DNA of 64,000 nt from Halocaridina rubra (lineage: Eukaryota; Arthropoda; Malacostraca; Decapoda; Atyidae): contig JAXCGZ010000111.1 in the NCBI GenBank assembly GCA_037179515.1, forward strand, positions 12,501-76,500, written 5' to 3'. Below, piece by piece: positions 61,265 to 64,000 of the stretch. Numbering within the stretch: the first letter of the stretch is position 1; each line of letters starts with the position of its first letter. The position numbers and the translations under genes were made by a program. The notes beneath the pieces were generated by a model that was not told the DNA's origin, searched no databases, and saw only the letters and a program-made list of their open reading frames with translations.

Positions 61265-64000
61265 CAGTAATCATTTGCTATATTGCGATTCACCTTTCGC
61301 GAATTCAGTGAATTGCGGTTTTTTTTGCGAGCTTTTTTTTTTTTCTTCTTGGTATATGCGAGATGCCATGATACGTGGAATTATTAAAATTTTCAGTATT
61401 TTCATTATTTTATTGAATAAAAAATATTTCAATATTTTATTTATAAAAAAAGCATTTCCCAGCCTAAGAATAATATAACAGTAAAAAATAGTAAAAAACA
61501 AATTTAAATATGTAACTCTGCACCATAGAAAATACAATACTAGTATCGGCATTTCGGAAAACGCAAAGGGTTGCACCTACATGAGATAGTACATATTAAA
61601 ATTTCCAGTATTTTCATTATTTTACTGATAAAAAAAAGTATTCCTAGCCTAAAAGTAATGAAACGGTAAAAAATAGTAAAAAATATAAATTTAAACATGT
61701 AACTCACAGTATTGCACCATGTAAAATATGAAACCGGCATCGGCGTTTCCGAAAACGAAAAGGGTCGCACCTATGTGATAGTAAATATTAAAATTTCCAG
61801 TATTTTCATTATTTTACTGATAAAGTATTTCCTAGCCTATGAATAATAAAACAGTATAAAGTAGTAAAAAACATAAATTTAAACGTGTAACTCACAGTAT
61901 TGCACAATATAAAATACTGTACGATAGCGTATTGGCATCTCGGAAAACGCAAAGGGTCACACCTACGTGAGATAGTGCATGGGATGCTATTGGCTGATGG
62001 GTGGGAGACGATGAATCACAGAATTGTTTTTTGGTATGTTCTGTATCATGGGGTCTGATTGGCTTTTTGATTGAAGCTTGGTTCTCCCAGCATCTTCCAT
62101 TGTCTCGCCTCACCTGTTCAGTCTACTCACATGTGCGCCGTTCGCGTTGTGCTTCCTTAATACGTTGTGCTTGTGATTTTGTGAAACTTTGGTATTTCAA
62201 CCCCTGCAATGTCTCCCAAGCGTCCTTCATCTTCTAAGGTTTCTGGTATGAGTCTAAGCGGCAAAGGAAGATGTTGACCATAACAGAAAAGGTAAACCTG
62301 TTAGATATGCTGAAGGAAGGAAGAAGGTTCTCGATGTCGGCCGCCATTTCGGCATCAACGAATCTACTGTTCGATACATAAAAAAAGACGAGGCAAATAT
62401 TAGGAAAACAGCGACTATTACTTTTAATAATACAGCGAAGTGTCGTAACACCCCGCAATAAGATAATTGTGCAGATGGAATCTGCTTTGACCCTGTGGAT
62501 TGCTGATTGCAGGAAGATCATCATCGGCTTAGACACCAGTATCATACAAAGGCGAAGAAGCTGTACGAGACATTCGCGGCAAACAAACCCGACGACGACA
62601 GTGGCGACCGTGAGGAGGAGAAAGAAGAAGAAATCGATGACCCACAACCAGGACCCTCCAGCGAGCAAGAGATGGTTCGCCAAATTTAAAAAACGCTTTG
62701 GCCTAAAGAGGGTTTCGGTGCATGGCGAAGCTGCCTCTGCAGATACAGCTGCAGCTGAAGAATATGTAAAGAACGATTTTCAAGGAAATTATCGAGGAAG
62801 GCGAATATGTTCCTGAGCAAGTATTTAACATGGATGACACTGGGTTATTTTGGAAGAGAATGCCGTCTCGCACTTTTCTCTTCAAGGAAGAAGCTAAAGC
62901 CCCGGGATTTAAAGCGCACAAAGACCGCGTTGCCCTCGTCATGTGCGGGAATGCTGCAGGCTTCATGTTAAAGCCCGAGCTTATCTACAAGTCTAAGAAC
63001 CCTAGGGCTTTCAAGAATAAAAACAAGAATTTGCTGCCAGTGTATCTGATGCATAACCCTAAAGCCTGGATCACGAAAAGCCTCACATCGGACTGGTTTC
63101 ACCAATGCTTTATCCCTCAGTCAAAGTTTATCCTGCGGAGAGGGGCCTTGAATTTAAAGTCCTTTTTTTTATGGTGGCCACGCAATTGATCTCCATTATA
63201 ATAGTGTTCAAGTAGAGTTCCTGCCACCAAATACGACATCACTGATTCAGCCTATGGATCAAGGCGTTATTTGTGCGTTCAAGACCCTCTACACACGAAG
63301 TGCCCTGGCGAACCTGGTCGACTCCATGGATGCGGACAATGAATTCGCACTGAAGACGTACTGGCGTAACTACACGATTGCTACATACCTTCAAAATATA
63401 CAGAATGCAATCAAAGATATGAAGCTGGCCACAATCAATGCCAGCTGGAAGAAACTGTTGCTGGAAGTCATCTACGATTACAAGGGATTCGCTCCTGACG
63501 AAGTGCATAACTCGGCAGCTGCGAAAGCTGTGAAGTTGCCTGCATTGCTAGGAGGAGAAGGCTTTATTAAAGATATGACTCATGAAGACGTGAATGAGCT
63601 GATCGACTGCCACTCGCAGCCTTTGACTGATGAAGACTTGGAGGAAATGACAAAATCAGCGAGGGAAGAAGAGGAAGAACAACAACCAGGGGAAACGCAC
63701 GAAGAAGTCGAAGAACCTGGCCTTACCTTCGAACGTCTGGCAGCCAAGTATAACATGGCCAAAGAACTCCAACAACTGTCGCAGGAGCATGACAATAATA
63801 TGATTCATTCAGTGCACTTCTGTAATATTATCGACGATGCCATGACTCCCTTACAAGACCATCTTCACACAAAAGACAAAACAGCGACAGCAACTCCCTA
63901 TTACCATATTCTCTCCCAAAAAGCAGCCGTAAAGCTGTCATTGGCTGTGGAGTATTTGACTGTGGAGTATGTACACGTCATCATCACGTCATTCACGGTA
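61265..64000 (+). mobile_element. Tigger/pogo-type DNA transposon T2, cut by window end
   Basis: It begins CAGTAATCATTTGCTATATT after a TA at 61263-61264 and shares its layout with T1: a poly-T/A lead, three tandem units of about 190 bp (61380-61980), then the transposase. The right terminal repeat is not reached by position 64000. It lies upstream of the first visible exon of the RBBP6-like gene, possibly within an intron. Confidence 0.85.
62209..63932 (+). pseudogene. TIGD-like Tigger transposase, broken (T2)
   Basis: Relative to T1 it keeps the first helix-turn-helix (EGRRFSMSAAI / FGINESTVRYIKKDEA, in two frames), the first Asp block DDTGLFWKRMPSRTFLFKEE and PNTTSLIQPMDQGVICAF. A base missing near 62245 shifts the frame just after the start. 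A short deletion at about 63170 removes the second-Asp block (the MDNPGGH of T1), so one catalytic residue is absent. Confidence 0.85.

Overview
The window reads as nuclear DNA of an arthropod, most likely a decapod crustacean. Genes are split by introns with GT/AG borders. Very long (AT)n microsatellites are frequent, TTAGG-like telomeric words occur, and tRNA-derived SINEs and decayed CR1/L2-like, RTE-like and Jockey-like LINEs are dense. Tigger/pogo-type DNA transposons with TA target duplications are also present. No bacterial, viral or organellar gene is evident. The species assignment is inference.

Two host genes can be reconstructed, and they are convergent. On the + strand a nine-exon gene (11304-25021) encodes a 530-residue MFSD12-like major facilitator transporter. 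Every exon joins in frame with consensus splice sites, so the coding sequence looks complete. On the - strand (60099 down to 47657) lies the 3' part of a large nuclear Arg/Ser- and Lys-rich protein, probably RBBP6/SNAMA-like. It has at least six small phase-2 exons and one 3.2-kb terminal exon; its 5' end is beyond the window. A further isolated candidate exon lies on the - strand at 9206-9412.

Layout. 1-11.2 kb: SINEs, a duplicated TTAGG-like block, a 600-bp minisatellite, microsatellites, and a 65-bp tandem repeat just upstream of the transporter gene. 11.3-25.3 kb: the transporter gene, with a near-complete LINE in intron 2, RTE fragments, and over 400 bp of (TA)n in intron 4. 25.3-31.4 kb: intergenic, with SINEs and a 264-bp MITE. 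31.4-42.0 kb: one LINE cut into three pieces by Tigger-like insertions, one of which carries a further inverted Tigger-like element. 42.3-47.1 kb: two remnants of a second LINE family, one keeping a 2A-like ribosome-skipping motif. 47.6-60.1 kb: the RBBP6-like gene, its introns filled with SINEs, a Jockey-like LINE and a MITE that contains a splice-competent candidate exon. 61.3-64.0 kb: a second Tigger element running off the end.

The two host genes have no evident functional link; one is a predicted lysosomal/pigment-organelle transporter, the other a predicted nuclear RNA-processing or ubiquitin-ligase protein. Most of the remaining sequence is transposons, largely broken, and simple repeats.
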